A stretch of 64,000 bases of DNA from Gavia stellata (lineage: Eukaryota > Chordata > Aves > Gaviiformes > Gaviidae). Both the position numbers and the translations under genes were made by a program. Below the pieces are notes generated by a model. The model saw nothing but the letters and a program-made list of their open reading frames with translations, ran no database searches and had not been told where the DNA came from. The stretch spans positions 9,149,034-9,213,033 of the forward strand of contig NC_082618.1 of the NCBI RefSeq assembly GCF_030936135.1. Direction: 5' to 3'. This document shows positions 1 to 13,400 of this stretch, in pieces (positions within the stretch are counted from its first letter, which is position 1; each line of letters starts with the position of its first letter).

Positions 1-1295
1 GTTTCCCGGTATCTCTGTGGAGCACTGGCCCACCGGCCTCGACCACAGCCTGGTTGGGAGGCAGGAGACCCCTCTGTACCCTAACAGTGTGCTGCTTGGG
101 TGGGACAGGAGCCTGCTACGCTGGGGCTCGGTGCTTGGCTGCTGCTCGGACCTGCCAGCCTGCAGTGGAGTTTGCAGCGTGGCTGGTGTGTGGTGGGAGT
201 CTGTCCCTGGGTGTAAGGAAGGGCTTGGAGGCAGGCTCGTATCTCTGCAGCACCCTAAATATAATTGATAGCATCCCCCCCGCTGCCAGCACTTTTGTTT
301 TAGGAACTTGTCATTTGATCTCGTTTTCCCCTGAAGTTAAATTACTGCATAACCTAAAGACAAAAGGGATGGAGGTGAGTCAAGCACTAGAATTGCATTT
401 GTTTCTTGGATGCTTTCCTTCTCTGGCAGCCAGTACCACGCCACTGCCATTTCTGCTCTTGTCTGAACCTCGGGGGTCAGCCTGATGCAGAGTGTTAGAA
501 AATATGAGGTCACCCTGTGTCTGAGGGGACTGCCTGAATGTGAACAGTGCACACCACTGCCACTTCTCCAGCTTTCACCTGAAAGGCAGCTGTGTCTTGA
601 CAGTGCCCTGCATTCTGCTAGCAGCTGTGACTTTATCCAGTGACCTCTAAACCCCTACTGAATGGTAATTAATTGAGCTGTGAAAGCTCCTGCCTGTCCC
701 CAAGTGAGCTAAGGAGAAATGTCAGCTGTTTAATGTGAGGCACAGAGGGAAGTGGCTTGCTAAAGTCCTCGTGCAGGCCTGGGTTAGACCAAGGGAGGAA
801 GTTGCCAAATTTCTATTTCCAAGCGTGCCTGGTGACTTGTGTGTTTGCACTGAGGACCTTAGAAACGCGTCATCTGGAGGGAAGAGGGTGCAGGTAATCC
901 CTGTGTTCTAGAGTCCGCTGTTGGCATTTGTGGTGTCTGGCATTGGCACCCATCTTTGCAAGGGTAACCCCAGGATAGCCAGCTCTAGGTGCACTGGTTT
1001 TCTTTATGGGCAGAGCCAAACAGGAGTGAGGACATGGAGTGGTAAAACACAAACTGGAGCAGAAAGGGAAATGAGAGGGCAGGGAGAGACAGCGCAGCAC
1101 TCAGTGCTGCTGGAGGAGTGATGTGGTGATCTGGTCAGCGAGAAGAGACTCCCGCTTTGGGCGTGAGCCAGGGAACAGACTTCTCTGATGGAAGGCTGAC
1201 GCAGGCTCTGTGTGCCTGGCAGGTTTGGCTTGTGGGGCAGGTCAGGGGTTTTGTGCTTTCCTTCACAGCTTAATTCTTCCCACCCCCTCCCACAG
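1..1295 (+). other. RPH3AL: Upstream RPH3AL intron (3' part)
   Basis: The stretch runs up to the acceptor (pyrimidine tract then cacag) before the first coding exon in the window. I looked for the initiator exon, expected to encode an N-terminus ending in Ala-Lys with a donor after AA, and did not find it. No other gene, repeat or strong motif was recognised. Short open frames here have no family resemblance. Confidence 0.7.
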
Positions 1296-1439
1296 GCTCC
1301 AGACAGGCTGGTCAGTGCACACGTTCCAGACTGAGAAGCAGAGGAAGATGCAGGCTCTGAGCCCGCAGGAACTTGAGGTCATTCTGGAAGTCATCCGCAA
1401 GGCGGAGAAATTGGACATCATTGAGCAGCAGCGCATCGG
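1296..1439 (+). CDS. RPH3AL: RPH3AL exon: Rab-binding helix
   Basis: This exon encodes 47 whole residues plus split codons at both ends, from [18 protein letters not shown] to IIEQQRIG. It begins with the third base of a split codon (Lys in mammals) after a cccacag acceptor, and ends two bases into a Gly codon before the donor gtacag. The amphipathic helix [20 protein letters not shown] is the N-terminal Rab-binding domain helix shared by Noc2, rabphilin and related effectors. The sequence is nearer Noc2 than rabphilin because of the HTFQTEKQR and [10 protein letters not shown] stretches. It contacts the Rab3/Rab27 switch regions in the family. Confidence 0.95.
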
Positions 1440-4400
1440 GTACAGTCACGTTCATTTGTCCCCTTCCCTCAGAAGGAAAGGTCAGCGCAGGCAGAGGAGT
1501 GGCTCTCCTGACTGCCTGAGCTCAGCCTCCATCAATCAGAGCATCCCTTAGGTCAGTTATTTTCCCCTCCCATGTTGCTTGTTTGGAGGTGATGAACATT
1601 GGGAAGGATGTGATGTTTTCCTTCTCCCTGTGTCTCAAGCCTTTCTCGTGCCTTCTTTGAGCCTTGGGAATTGCTGTGGTTGCAGGTACTGACACAGTCC
1701 CTGCTAAATGCAGCCTGTGCTAAGGCAGCTGCCCCAGTGGCTCTGGAAGAGGCTGGGGAAGATGCCGAAGCTGTGCAGCTGCACCCACTGCTAGTGGATG
1801 GCGTGGTTCAGAAACTGCTGCTGGCAGCGCAGTTAGGTTTTCCCTTGCCTGCGGCAGCCCGCTGGGATTTTGCCTGGAGCAGTGAATGAGTTTGTTCTAG
1901 TTGGCTGAGCCCTCTGGAAGGGGTTTGCTAGCTTGAATTATTTAATTTACGGGCATCCTTTTGCTGCTGCAGATTTCCATTTGCTTTCAGTCCTGCTGGA
2001 GGTCGGGCCGCAGCTGTGTCTGTGGTCATCCTACACTGACTGCCTTTAAAGCTAGGGAGTTTGGCAGTCCTGCAGCATTTCCCAGCAGTGTTTCGTGTTC
2101 ACGAGACAGGAAACCCCAGTGACTCCCAGCCCGTGTCCAGCAGGCCCAGCTTCCTGCCCCTGCGCCTCGCTCTGTCCCTGTGCAATGCATGTTAGTGAGT
2201 GCTAGCGAGAACTGGCAGTGATGTTTGGGTGATATATGGGAGACCCCAGCAGCCCCAGAAGCAGCCAGCAACCCTGAAGGGCCGATTGTTTCTGTGCAGT
2301 TGTTGGTGTAGCTTGCAGAAAGCGAGAGCCTTGCTGTTCCCATGCTGAAGCACTCTCTGAAGTACCTTTGTTAACTCCTGGGAGTTCTCTTGTGCTGAAG
2401 TCAAGGATCATAAATCCAGTAATGATGGCTCAGCCTGGCTGTGCTGTCTGACCCCATCACCACGGGCAGTACCTCTTTCAAACGGACCTTGCCTTCCTCT
2501 CAGTATGGGACTTGGTTGATGGGACATTAGTGCTAATGAGAATGGGGTTGCATGGATAGCAGGATTGCGTTTCCTCCCTGAGCTATGTGCATGGCTGCGG
2601 CTGGTCACTGCCTCTGATAAATGGCCTGGCTGTTATCGTCCCCATCTACAAATGGATGCCTGAGAATTGCCAAGCAGTGATCTCATGACAGCAGCCTTGC
2701 TCTGCATGCTTTCCACATCCTGCATCCTAATTGCTTATCCTGCCTTCCTTCCCTTTCGTAGTCCTGCTGCTACGGACATTGTGCATACATATGTGCTTCC
2801 TGTCTTCCAAGCAGGCTGTCGAATGAAGCAGGGAGCAGTTACTGGCATTCCTGTACTGCAGCCGGGCTCATTTTGGTCTGATGGCTTCAGTCTGGCCTTC
2901 CTGCTTCTAACGGGATGTGGGCAAGTGATGTGCCTGCAGTGCTGCTTTCAGGGAGTATATGTAAGAACGGAGCAGGGCTTGGCAGGCCTAACTCCTCTGC
3001 CCTTTCCCAGTGCTGTCTGACTTGCCCTGATCTGAGCATGAAATGCTTTTCCTGCTCTGCAAGCAGGAAATCATTGTGCTGAGACTGTGTGGCTCAGGTG
3101 ACACTGAGCTCCTGAAGGGTGTGGGACCAAGTGCATCTTGTGAGCTGTCTGCCCTGCACGCACTAGCTGAGTCAGGCCTGTCAGTGGTATTTGCAGTTTT
3201 GATTATTCTGGGCTTGGTTAGTGTCAGTAGATGGACTTGCAGGGGTTTGTATCCCCTGAAGACCTAGAGCCATCTGATAGGAAACATTGAGTGCAGAGGC
3301 TGAAGTGAAAGTACATATGGTGCCAGCAAGGGGCCCAAAACTGCGCAGAAGAAGCAAAGGTGGGCTGAGTCTGGAGCACGCGTCTGCAGGTTTTCGGTGT
3401 GCCTCAGTACCATGTGCTTCAGTTTTCAAGGTGAGCGCAGTGACCTCTGCTCTGCCTCTTCCCCCGCAGGCGCCTGGTGGAGCGGTTGGAGAACATGAGA
3501 AAGAACGCGATGGGGAATGGCCTCTCCCAATGTCTGCTCTGTGGTGAACTGCTCGGGCTGCTGGGCAGCACGTCAGTCTTTTGTCAGGATTGCAAAAAGG
3601 TGGGTTTGGTCACACAGGTTCTGCCTGTTCCTGGTAGCAAATCTCCCCAGAAAAGGCCCCCAGGCCTCTTGTAAGCTAGATAACTCTGCAGAATTATCTT
3701 AGCAGCAGTTGTCTAGGTTGGTGCTGTCAGACCATCAGGTTTTCTCTTGCACCCTGGTTATCTTATTCCTGAGGACCCTAAAGAGCCTACACTGCACTTA
3801 GCACTGAGGTGGGGTGTATCAGCCCCCTCTGCATCTCCCACTCTGGGGCTGCAGAGTGGGAGAAATGTACGTCCATCAGAGGCAACTCATAAAAGGGTCT
3901 GCGTGCTTTACTGCTACTTAGTGCAAGGTCTGCCCTTAGACCTTCCAGTAACATGTGTCTTCGGAGAATTCAAGTCCATCTTCAAGTTCCAAACCAGTGT
4001 AAGGTTTCCAACCGTGGTGCATAAATTAGCCTGTGCATCAATGACTGCCCGTGTTTGTGTACATCGTGGGCAGGACTGCACGGGTGCTCTTTGAAAGGCA
4101 GCATCAGTTTGCAGGGAGGCTGCTGTTCTACCAGTACCCTGGGGGACGATTGTTACTTGTCTAGACTCCGCAGCCAAGGGGTTAATCTGTATTGCTGTGG
4201 AGATGATGATCTCCAAGGCAACCACCTTATCCTCCTCTGATGGGAGGCTGTTTTTTCTGCACTTGAAGCCCATCTTTCCGTGGGGAGATACCTCTGTAAG
4301 TGGCTTTGCCTCAGCTTGTTGCCTGGGGAGAGGTGAGGGTACCCACTGGGTGCAGGAGTGTTTCTGACTTGCTGGTGGTAGGGTGGAAGGGAGCAGCCTG

Positions 4401-7400
4401 TGCTGACTCTGTCCCTGGTGGGTACTGGAGCCAAGGAGACATTTGCCCATGTCACCCACCCTGTCCCGTGGAGCCCACAGGACAGCACTTAGTAAAACCT
4501 GCTCCTTTACCATGGAGCGGTGCACGTTGGTGCCTCCGTGGTTAAGCAGCCATGCAGGCCACGGTGGAGAACCTTTTGTGCTGGTACTGAGGGAGTTTGT
4601 GAGATGCGGTTCTCATGCAGAGCAGGCTGCTGGGCTCGGCCTGCAGTGGTCCACAGTTGGCTGCAGCACTGCTGGGCTTCGAGCTCTTGTAAGAGAGGGA
4701 AGCGCGATGGATGGCTCTTGCAGTCAGAACCGAGGTCCCAGCATCCCTCCATACGTGCTTGCTGGGCAGGGAGCTGCTGTGACCTGTGCTGCCTTTGCTG
4801 TTGAGCGAGTTTCTCCACTGGATCCAATTTGCAGAAGTAGCTTGACTGAGGCAGGTGTTATGCAGAGGATTGCTTGTAAGGCAGTGACTGGGAAAGTAAA
4901 TGCAAATCTATGAACCCCTGGGTCCTAAGCCAGGGGTAAAGTAGCTTTTTAGGAAGGGGTGGGGAAGGTAGCAGCAGTAAGGTATTGGGAAGTGAAAGGT
5001 CTCGTTCAAACGGGAGCTACAGGGCAGCTCTCTTGGATAGGAGCATGGGCTGTGTGCACATGTGTCTGTGGAGAATAAAGGGCTGGATGGCAGACTGGAG
5101 ACGGCTAGCTGTTGCCTGAATTTCAAGCATTTGGAATAACAGGATGTGCGGTATTCTTGCCTTCTTCCCTTGGCGATTCTGCTCTCACCTTGTCCGAAGC
5201 CAGCTAGGTCACACTGCCACAGCACTTTCTAACTTCCTTCCTGTGAGCCTTGTACAATAATGAGGAGGCAAAACCTGGCACAGACACTTCCCTGCCCTGT
5301 CCATTTGCAGTTGCAGGTAGTAACGCCTCCAGCTAGTGAGACTATATGGGCCCGAGGCTCTGTGAGGGGTCTGACCAGAAAACCCCAGAGAAGGGGTGGG
5401 GTTTTCTGTGGTTATTCCCTTTTTGTCTGGAGTCTGTTGGATAGTTCAGGAGGATTCATATCCAGTTTGATTTAAGGTGAGACCCTACTTTTCTGGTGTG
5501 CATTTTGCAGCTGCTTTCAGCTTGGCTGCACTTTTCAGCTGTGTGCAAGCTCAGTGCCATACTGACTGGGTGCCCTGGGCTTCTCCCTTTGCTGGTTTTT
5601 AGTGTTGTGAACTTAGGCAACAGTCAACCCTTCGGCAGAGCGCACAGAGTGAACTGTTACTTTAAGCTTTTTCCTTCTTGTCTAGGGATATCCATCACTT
5701 GTGCAGTGTTGTACGCAATAAGCAATGACTTGTCAGGGAATTATGGATTTTTAAAGTTCATATTTTTCTTGCTAGCATTGTTCTGTTACAGTCTCATTGC
5801 AGCCCATTTGATTCAATAACAGGAATTGTTGTAATGATGCATCTGAAACGTAGTAAAGAACTTACCTTCAGCAAGTCCCTTCTGCTGAATAGAGGTTCTA
5901 TATTTCTTGTAGCCTGGTGGATTTTCTAAGCGCCACTTTCTGTTTTATGAAGAATATTTTTAATATAAGTTTCTATTATCTTAGAAATAAGTGCATTATG
6001 GCAAGACAACGATATATGCAAATCCAGATGTCTTAACAATAGCAGTAGTTAGACAAAGCATAACATCTCATTTACCATGCGGAGGGTATCAGTATCATGT
6101 ATAAAAGGTGAAGTATAAGTAAAAGAAAGTACTTTATTTTCTATTTAATGAGGAATGGGGATGCATTTAATGTCCTTGATTTTTATGTCTTCTTCTGAGG
6201 GGTTGTGAGTGATGCTCAATTTCCCAGCTAGTCTGCAGAGAAGGGGAGGAGGAAAGCCCCATTTTATATTGGAACTTTCAAAATTTACAGCTAAGAATAA
6301 AATCGCTTGAAAACTTCCACTAGAGGGAGTGTTTGAATGTACTATACGTGTGGGGATTGGGATCTCTGAGGGTATTTAAGACTGAGTTGCTCCCTCAAAT
6401 TTTGGTGTGAGGGAGGGAGAATTTGGGGTACTTCAGGTGGTGTCTGCTAATTGCATCTGCTATCACTCTTGGCTTGGATAGCACCGTGTTGAGTACTGAT
6501 GCACCAGACCCAATAGGTTGTTCCTTATTTCATCTTTAGGATGAGGGTGAGGACAGGAACAGAGAGATGGAGAGGAGCACCAACCTCTGTGGGGCTGCTG
6601 GTGCTGCCTCCCACTTTCTGTGCAGCATTAGTCAGGGACAGAGCTGCCTCTGGACTATGCTGCCCAAAATAGTTGGGTGCGTTTATTCATGCAATGAAGC
6701 CAATGCTTCAGGTACCATCATTCTGCCGCTCTCCTCCTCCAGGCGTGGGCACTGAGGGCTGAGTGAGCCACTGAGACTTTCGTCCCTGGACACAGACCTC
6801 CTGTCTCAGAGGAGGAGAAGCCTGGTTAGGGGGATATGTAAAACCTTAGCTGGGGAGATTAAATTCACATGTCTCTCTAAGCAAGTTTTTGCTCTCCAAG
6901 GCCCTCTTGTGAGTGGCATTTGCTCTGTGTGAGGATCAAAGAATTCATCCAATTTCTCATTCAAGCTGTAAGCCAAAGCCTGATACACATCAGCTTCATT
7001 ATATAATACTAGGTGATTCAGATTGTAAATGGCTTGTAATGCCGTTGGAGACATGAAAGTTCCCTTGTGCAGCAATAGAGGCTGTGCAGCGCTATCAAGC
7101 ATTCTGCTCAGGAAATGTGCATGTAGGCATGGTCGTGCCCGCTTCCTAAGCAGCCACAAATCAATAGCTGCCAAGTGCCTGCTGAAATGGAGGGGAAGCC
7201 GTGGGGTTTAAGACTACGTATGTGAGGGAAGGGAGGAGAGGATTTCCAGTCTTGCGCAAACTCGTGCTTGTTTTGTACTTGGTTACAGCTGCTTTCCATG
7301 CCACAGTGACTGAGTTTTAGGATTTAGAGGAATAAAAAAAAAACACAAATGCTCTACAAATGTGCCTATTGGTCATGGGGGTTGATTTGCCCTGTCCAGT

Positions 7401-10400
7401 TCTCTTCTCACCCTGCAGTCAAGGACTATGCTGTAGATTTGCCTTTGTCTCATGTCCATATAGACCTGAAGCAGCTTCCTGTGATCAGTGGTTCTCCAGG
7501 ATAAATAAGAAAATTGTGCCATGTTTAGGTTTTTAAGGAAAGCAGAACAGAACTGTTGGGACAGATGCTTCTCAACCTTCTCTCTCCCACGGGCTATATG
7601 GCTGTGGGGAGTTGCTAACACCACCTTTTTTTTTCCTTTTTTTTCTCTGTCCTTGTTTCAGAAAGTTTGCACCAAGTGTGGAATAGAAACCTTTGGAACC
7701 CAGAAACGTCCTCTTTGGTTGTGCAAGATCTGCAGTGAACAGAGAGAGGTAAAATGCAGCCGTGGAGAGATGGTGCTCAGCAACATGCACCTACCTGCCC
7801 CAAGTCTGTGCTGAGTGTGCATGGGCTCGTCCCTGTGCCTGGGCACTGGGAGGGGAGCTTGGGATGAGGTTTGGGAGGCTTGGCTGGAGGCCAGACAGGC
7901 TTGATGAATACACACAATGGGGACAACTTTGGTTTATGAAGGGGTAGAGGGGAAAAACCCCACACCAGCCCCTGCAGCCTGTATGGCTTTGTGGAATTTT
8001 TCTAGCTATGATCATAAAGAGACTGCTACCTTTTGCTGATGCGCTCTCCCTTGTAGTTCTGTGGCAAATAAACTTGGCTAACACTGGTTCTTTAATACAG
8101 CTGGTGAGATCTATAGCATAGCTGCGATATTTGTCCCTCTAAAAATAACTAGGATTGCAGCTTTTAAGTCTGTTTCCCTCCCTGCCTGCAAAATCCCATA
8201 ACTTGCCAGTGTGTGAGACTTCTAATGTAGGTCTCTAAATTTTTATATCCTTCATCCTTGACTTTACACTGCAAAAAGTAATGGCCTGCCTCAATTCTTG
8301 TCTGCCAGCCAGCATCCACCAACATCAGGGCTCGCTGCTCTACAGTGAAGTCAGTGAATTTGTTCTGTGATTACAGAAGGATTTTCACTTGTTCCCATCA
8401 ATTTATTTTGGGCTTTTGCTTGTGGTCCTTGAACATCAATCCAGTGCAGCTATTTCTGACCACTGCGACCAACTGTGAAACCTGTGTGCTCTGCTAAATC
8501 AATTTTTGAAGTGTAGTGAGAGCATTTGTGCAGGTGTTTGAGATGCTGAAATTTTTTTATACTAGTTGTGGAAACTTAGCATTGCTTAGGTTTTACATAG
8601 GAGGGGATTGTCTGTGTGAGAGCACTTGCAAAGTTCATGTTCAGGTGAGATGAGGTGTACATGGACACTGCTGGCCTTTAACTTTTGAGCAGTGGTGTGG
8701 ATAGGGCAGGCAGAGAGCATTCCAGCTCCCTGGATATTGCTAATAATTTGATACACTGAATCATCTAGATGTTTTGAATTCCAGATGGAGATCCCAAAAT
8801 GGAGAATGAGGCAGGTCAAGATATTTTCTGTGTTCTGCAGGGAGATGGGTATGGGACTAAAATTGACTTTATTTCTTTTTTTCTGTTCTTTCTGTATTTT
8901 TTTTTCTCATCCCCCGCTGTAAAATTGGTTTCTTTTTTCTATTTCTTATGAAAATAATGAGGAGCCGTGATCACTGGACAGAGAAGAATATTAACCTGTC
9001 CAGTAACTGTTACGTGCCACCAGTGTGTGAGGGTACGTTAACCTTCAGAGCTCACTCTCTCCGTGAAACCTGAGATAAGGCCAAAGTGCTTCCCTAATGA
9101 AAATGGATGGAACTTTCCCTCTTAGACTAACTAAAAAATAGCCTTATCTTACCTCCCAACCCTGAGCTTCCTCTTTATTTTTTTGATTCTCTTTAAGGTT
9201 AGTTCAGATCTGTCTCCTTTCTTGTTTGCAGTGGTGCTGGTGCCCTGACCAGGAGAAGGTTGGAAGGGTCACAGTGTGGACGTGCAGTCAGGCATCAAGT
9301 CTTCCCACATGCTCCTCTTTTATTTTGGGGGAAGGCAGAGAAGCATTGCGAATTAGCAGAAGCCTTGAGGCATGTCAGACAGGGCAAGGAAGTTGAGGCA
9401 ATGTCAGAATAAATGCCTGAAAAGTGGCTTTGATCAGGTCTTCCCTAAGAGTCTGTGGAAGGAAGAGATGAGACTCTTACGCCTCAGGCTGATGGCTGGT
9501 ACTAGTGCAGTCCCTGAAGCTGGTTCAGGTGTCATGATATTACAGGGCATGCATTAAATTACCAGGTTTCTTTTAAGGGCTTGTGTTCACAACCAGTTTC
9601 TTGTTGCCGTCTGTTTCTGTGATCTGGATCTGTCTTGTATTGCCATCTGCTCTGGATCAAACCCCTTTGGCCATGCTCTTTGCTGAAGGTTATATTTGCT
9701 ATCAATGAGTGCAGATGGATATCTGCTCTTTGGGATCAGATATTCTCGTTTCTGTCTAACCTCTGAATCCCCTGCATAGTGAGTAGGTATTGGCCGCATT
9801 TCATTTCCTGGGATTCAGGGCAGGGAGCTTCAGAACCCACTGAAGCACTTTGGGTTGTGTGAGTCAGTAACAAGCCAATACCACCCTTCTCTCCCCTTGT
9901 CAATGCGCAGCGTGACTGAGCAAGGTTCTTCTTTAGCCCATGCCAACAAAACACATGCTTAAAGCAGGCTTGTCCGAGGCCACGGAGGTGTAGCAGCACC
10001 TCCCAACTTGTTGAGCCATGCTCAGGCCCTTAAACTTGGCCAGCTGTAGTGGGTGAGTGTTTGAGGCTGGTCCAGAGTGCCCCCCCAGCAGGTGTGATGA
10101 GATGTGGTGTTTCCAAGCTAGGTGATTCCTTCCACATCAGCGCTTTGATTGCTGTCTGTAATTTTCTGAACCACCGCTCAAGCTATTTGGGCATGATATT
10201 TATGAAGCTCTCAACTCTGTTAGTGAGAGGCTGTCAGGCACTGAAGTGAGAAAGGGAGGTCATTCAGAAACCTGGATGGACTAAATGGTGTTGGCTAGAG
10301 TTAATGAGTGTCATCTGGCTGGGACAAGAGCCTAGGACTATAATTGTCCCCTTTAGCCTCTGCCACGCACTGAGTGAGCACGTGAGTCTTGTGGCCCACC

Positions 10401-13400
10401 AGGATGTCAAGCCAGGACGGTGGCGTTGGATGTTCACACATGCCAGCTAACAGCCAAAGTGTGCAGCATTGTTCGTACGTGCTAAAGCTCTCATCCCTCC
10501 ATCTTCCTTGTTATTATTTATCCCTGTAGGCTTGATTTAAGCTAGGGTAAGTTTAGTGACATGTGGTAGTTTTCTTCCCCCTTTTGCTGTGTGGACAGAA
10601 TCTGTGCTGGCTTCAGTTACGATTAAATCATTAGTATGCCTGGGTCAAAATGAAGACCAAAGTAACAAGCTATTGTTTACATCAAGTTTTCAGTTGGAGT
10701 CGAATGCTTGATGCCCAAAGATCCCTTTGGGAATCCCAGCCTCAGCCATTCAGAAGGGTTCTTTGCTGCTTTCTCTTCCTTCAAAAAACCTCCACTGGGA
10801 AGGCTATGCGGCATAGCAATGAGAAACAAGTTGCTCTGACACTGTCTTTATTTCTGGCGAGTGGAGGTGATTAATGGATTCTGCCTGCTGCTTGTGTCCC
10901 AATCATCCAGAAGCAAAACGACATGTTCGGCAGCACTCGAGCTGCTGAGCATGATGTGTACATGCAGGGTGAGGGTCTCCGAGCTGCCAGAGAGGTGCTG
11001 GGAGGAAAGTACTGTGTTCTCATACGGTCGGGACCTGACAGAGCCTGGATGTTCCTCCCGGCAAAGAGAACATCCCCAAGGACCAGCAGACACCCCTGCA
11101 TCATAAGTGCATCTCTTACCGAAATAAGATAGACCTCATCTGCTTTAGGCCAGAACTGGCCTGTTGGAGATACCACTTGTCCCAGCTGTTTGCAGAAGCA
11201 TATATTGATAACCCCCTTTTGTTCCTCCAGGATTCTGTGGCCGTTTTCCTTTGCAATGTCTTCTCAGGGCAATGGAATTAAAGCAGGCGTGGATTGTGTT
11301 TTATTGTTCCTGCAAACAAGGGTAGAAGCAAATTCAGTCAAGCTCACGTTCACTTTTGAGGGCAAGAATCTCCCTTCCTTCTTCCCTCCTCCATGTGCTG
11401 CATTGCCTTTCTTGGCTTTGCATCTTGCATTGCCTTTCTGGAGACTTGAGTGTGGAGGGCTGATCATCCTTGGGGCAGTCTTGTTTCTGCATGCATATGA
11501 AGTCCTGTGGCATGATCAGGGACGCTGATCCCTGATTGCAGCAAATGCTGGCCGCAGGTTTGCAGTGAGCCTGTTTGCTAACTTGGCAGTGAAGCAGTGA
11601 TGGACCCACGGGAATGAGAGTGCAGGGCAGAAAGGGAGCAAATCCTCCAGCAAAACGGGCTTATTGCAGCGGCTGTCAGAGGAGCAAAACTGCCTGCGAG
11701 GAGCTGTGGTGGGCATGTATACAGCTGGAATGGTTCCCTGCTGCCAGGCCTCTGGCAGAGCACGTGAGCTTGGTAACAGCTTGGGCAGCAATGCCCATGT
11801 TGAATTAGTTGCCTGTGGCTGAAGTCTGCCTGTCACCTCCTGGCCTGAAGGGGAAATGGGACCTGCTGTGTTTTGTTAAATCCCTGCCCAGCCGTTTAAC
11901 TCTCTGCACAGCCTTGTTTTGACTGATACCACCAGGTTCTGCAAAGCACCTTCCTGAAATACCACTTTATATATTTTTTTTTTAATATCCATAATTAGCG
12001 ATGCTATCATCGTAATTAAAATCCTCTTGGAAGCGTTTGTGCACATTTACATTTGAATTGACACATCCAAAATTGTAGCGATAATGAAAACAGTTTAAGT
12101 AGGGTGGGGGGAGATAGCTTTTTTTAAACCCCATCGAATATGAAAGAGAGTGTCAGCTCTCAGGGACCTGTTAAAGTTTTAATTTGCCCCCTCTGCTTCA
12201 CTTTTGCTTTAATTTCTTCTCCTTCGATAAACAGCATTTTCATGGCTGGCTGCATTTCTTGGTTTATCACAATAAACCATGCAGAGGAAGATTACTGCGC
12301 TGGAGAAACAGAGTTGTCCCCTCCCCTTTTTTTTTTGCCCCCAGGGCTTCCCTTTTCACATATACACTCATACAATTTTGTACATTAGGAACCAGCATAG
12401 TCCAGGGTTTTTCCTGCCTGGCATGATGATTTCTTGGCAAAAGACCTTGCTGATGAAGGGGGGTGTTTATTTTGGGTGACTCTGTATTGAATCGAAGTGA
12501 TGTGCACCTGTTTGCAATTCAAAGAACTCATCAATAGCCTGCCATATTATTTTGGGGGGTGGTAGCAAGTGGTTAGACTCAAAATAGTGTCCTCTAGAAT
12601 AGAGCCACAGGAAAAAAAGAGGCCTGATTGAGAGGGGAGTGATAAATCGTTGAAGGCTGGCAGCCATTGCAGCTTGAGAAACGTTGGGGTCAGAGGTGCG
12701 ATAGATTTTGCTATTCCGGAAACAAAGCTCCGAATAGCAATTTCACTGCCTTTTAATTTTCTTCATCCTCAAGTGCTGAATGTGGGAGTTGACAACAGAT
12801 TGCTGTAAATAATGTAATTGGAAATCTCTGTGTTATGGAAAAGCAGATGAATGCAAATAACGAAGCTGAAGAGCGCTTGCTCTTTCTCCCTGCCAGTGGT
12901 TTGCAGCGTGCCAGAGCCACGGTGGAGAGCTGGGACAAAGTGAGTGTGCGGGCACGTGCTGCGTGAGGGCAATGGCAACGAAGTCCTCCCAGGGTGGTTG
13001 CATTTGCAGGTGCCTTTCTCTTCATTACGCATTGTAGCCCGCGAGAACCTGCTCCCCCGCCTTTCGGCTGCTGGGGGATTGAGCCAATAACGCCGGTGTC
13101 AGCGCGGGAAGCTAAAGGTAGCTGTTTTCCCCTTGCCCAGCCCAGCCCAGGCTGCTGCGAAGGAAGGGGGCTGCAGAATGAGAACAGCTACTGCATGGCA
13201 AGCAGTAGGTGGGAGAGCAAAATGTGGCTTTGCAGCGAAGAGCCTTCTTAAGCATCTCTGTGTAGGGGATGTGTGGCTTGGTGAAATGAACTCTGGAGGA
13301 GCTGCAGGTATTTGTTATGATCCTTTCAGCTGTGATCCTGTCCCTTCATCAGCAAGTCTTAATGTTTTCTCTGTTTAGGAGCTTGATTTAGCACTTAAGT

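Noticed and set aside
3914..4525. Minus-strand 203-codon frame in an RPH3AL intron
   Set aside because: Composition is low-complexity with no domain, and a nearly as long frame overlaps it. It is probably chance.
6806..7174. Minus-strand 122-codon frame, protein-like in look ([20 protein letters not shown])
   Set aside because: No family was recognised, there is no supporting splice context or codon signal, and it is isolated within an intron. A comparison with other birds for frame conservation would settle it.
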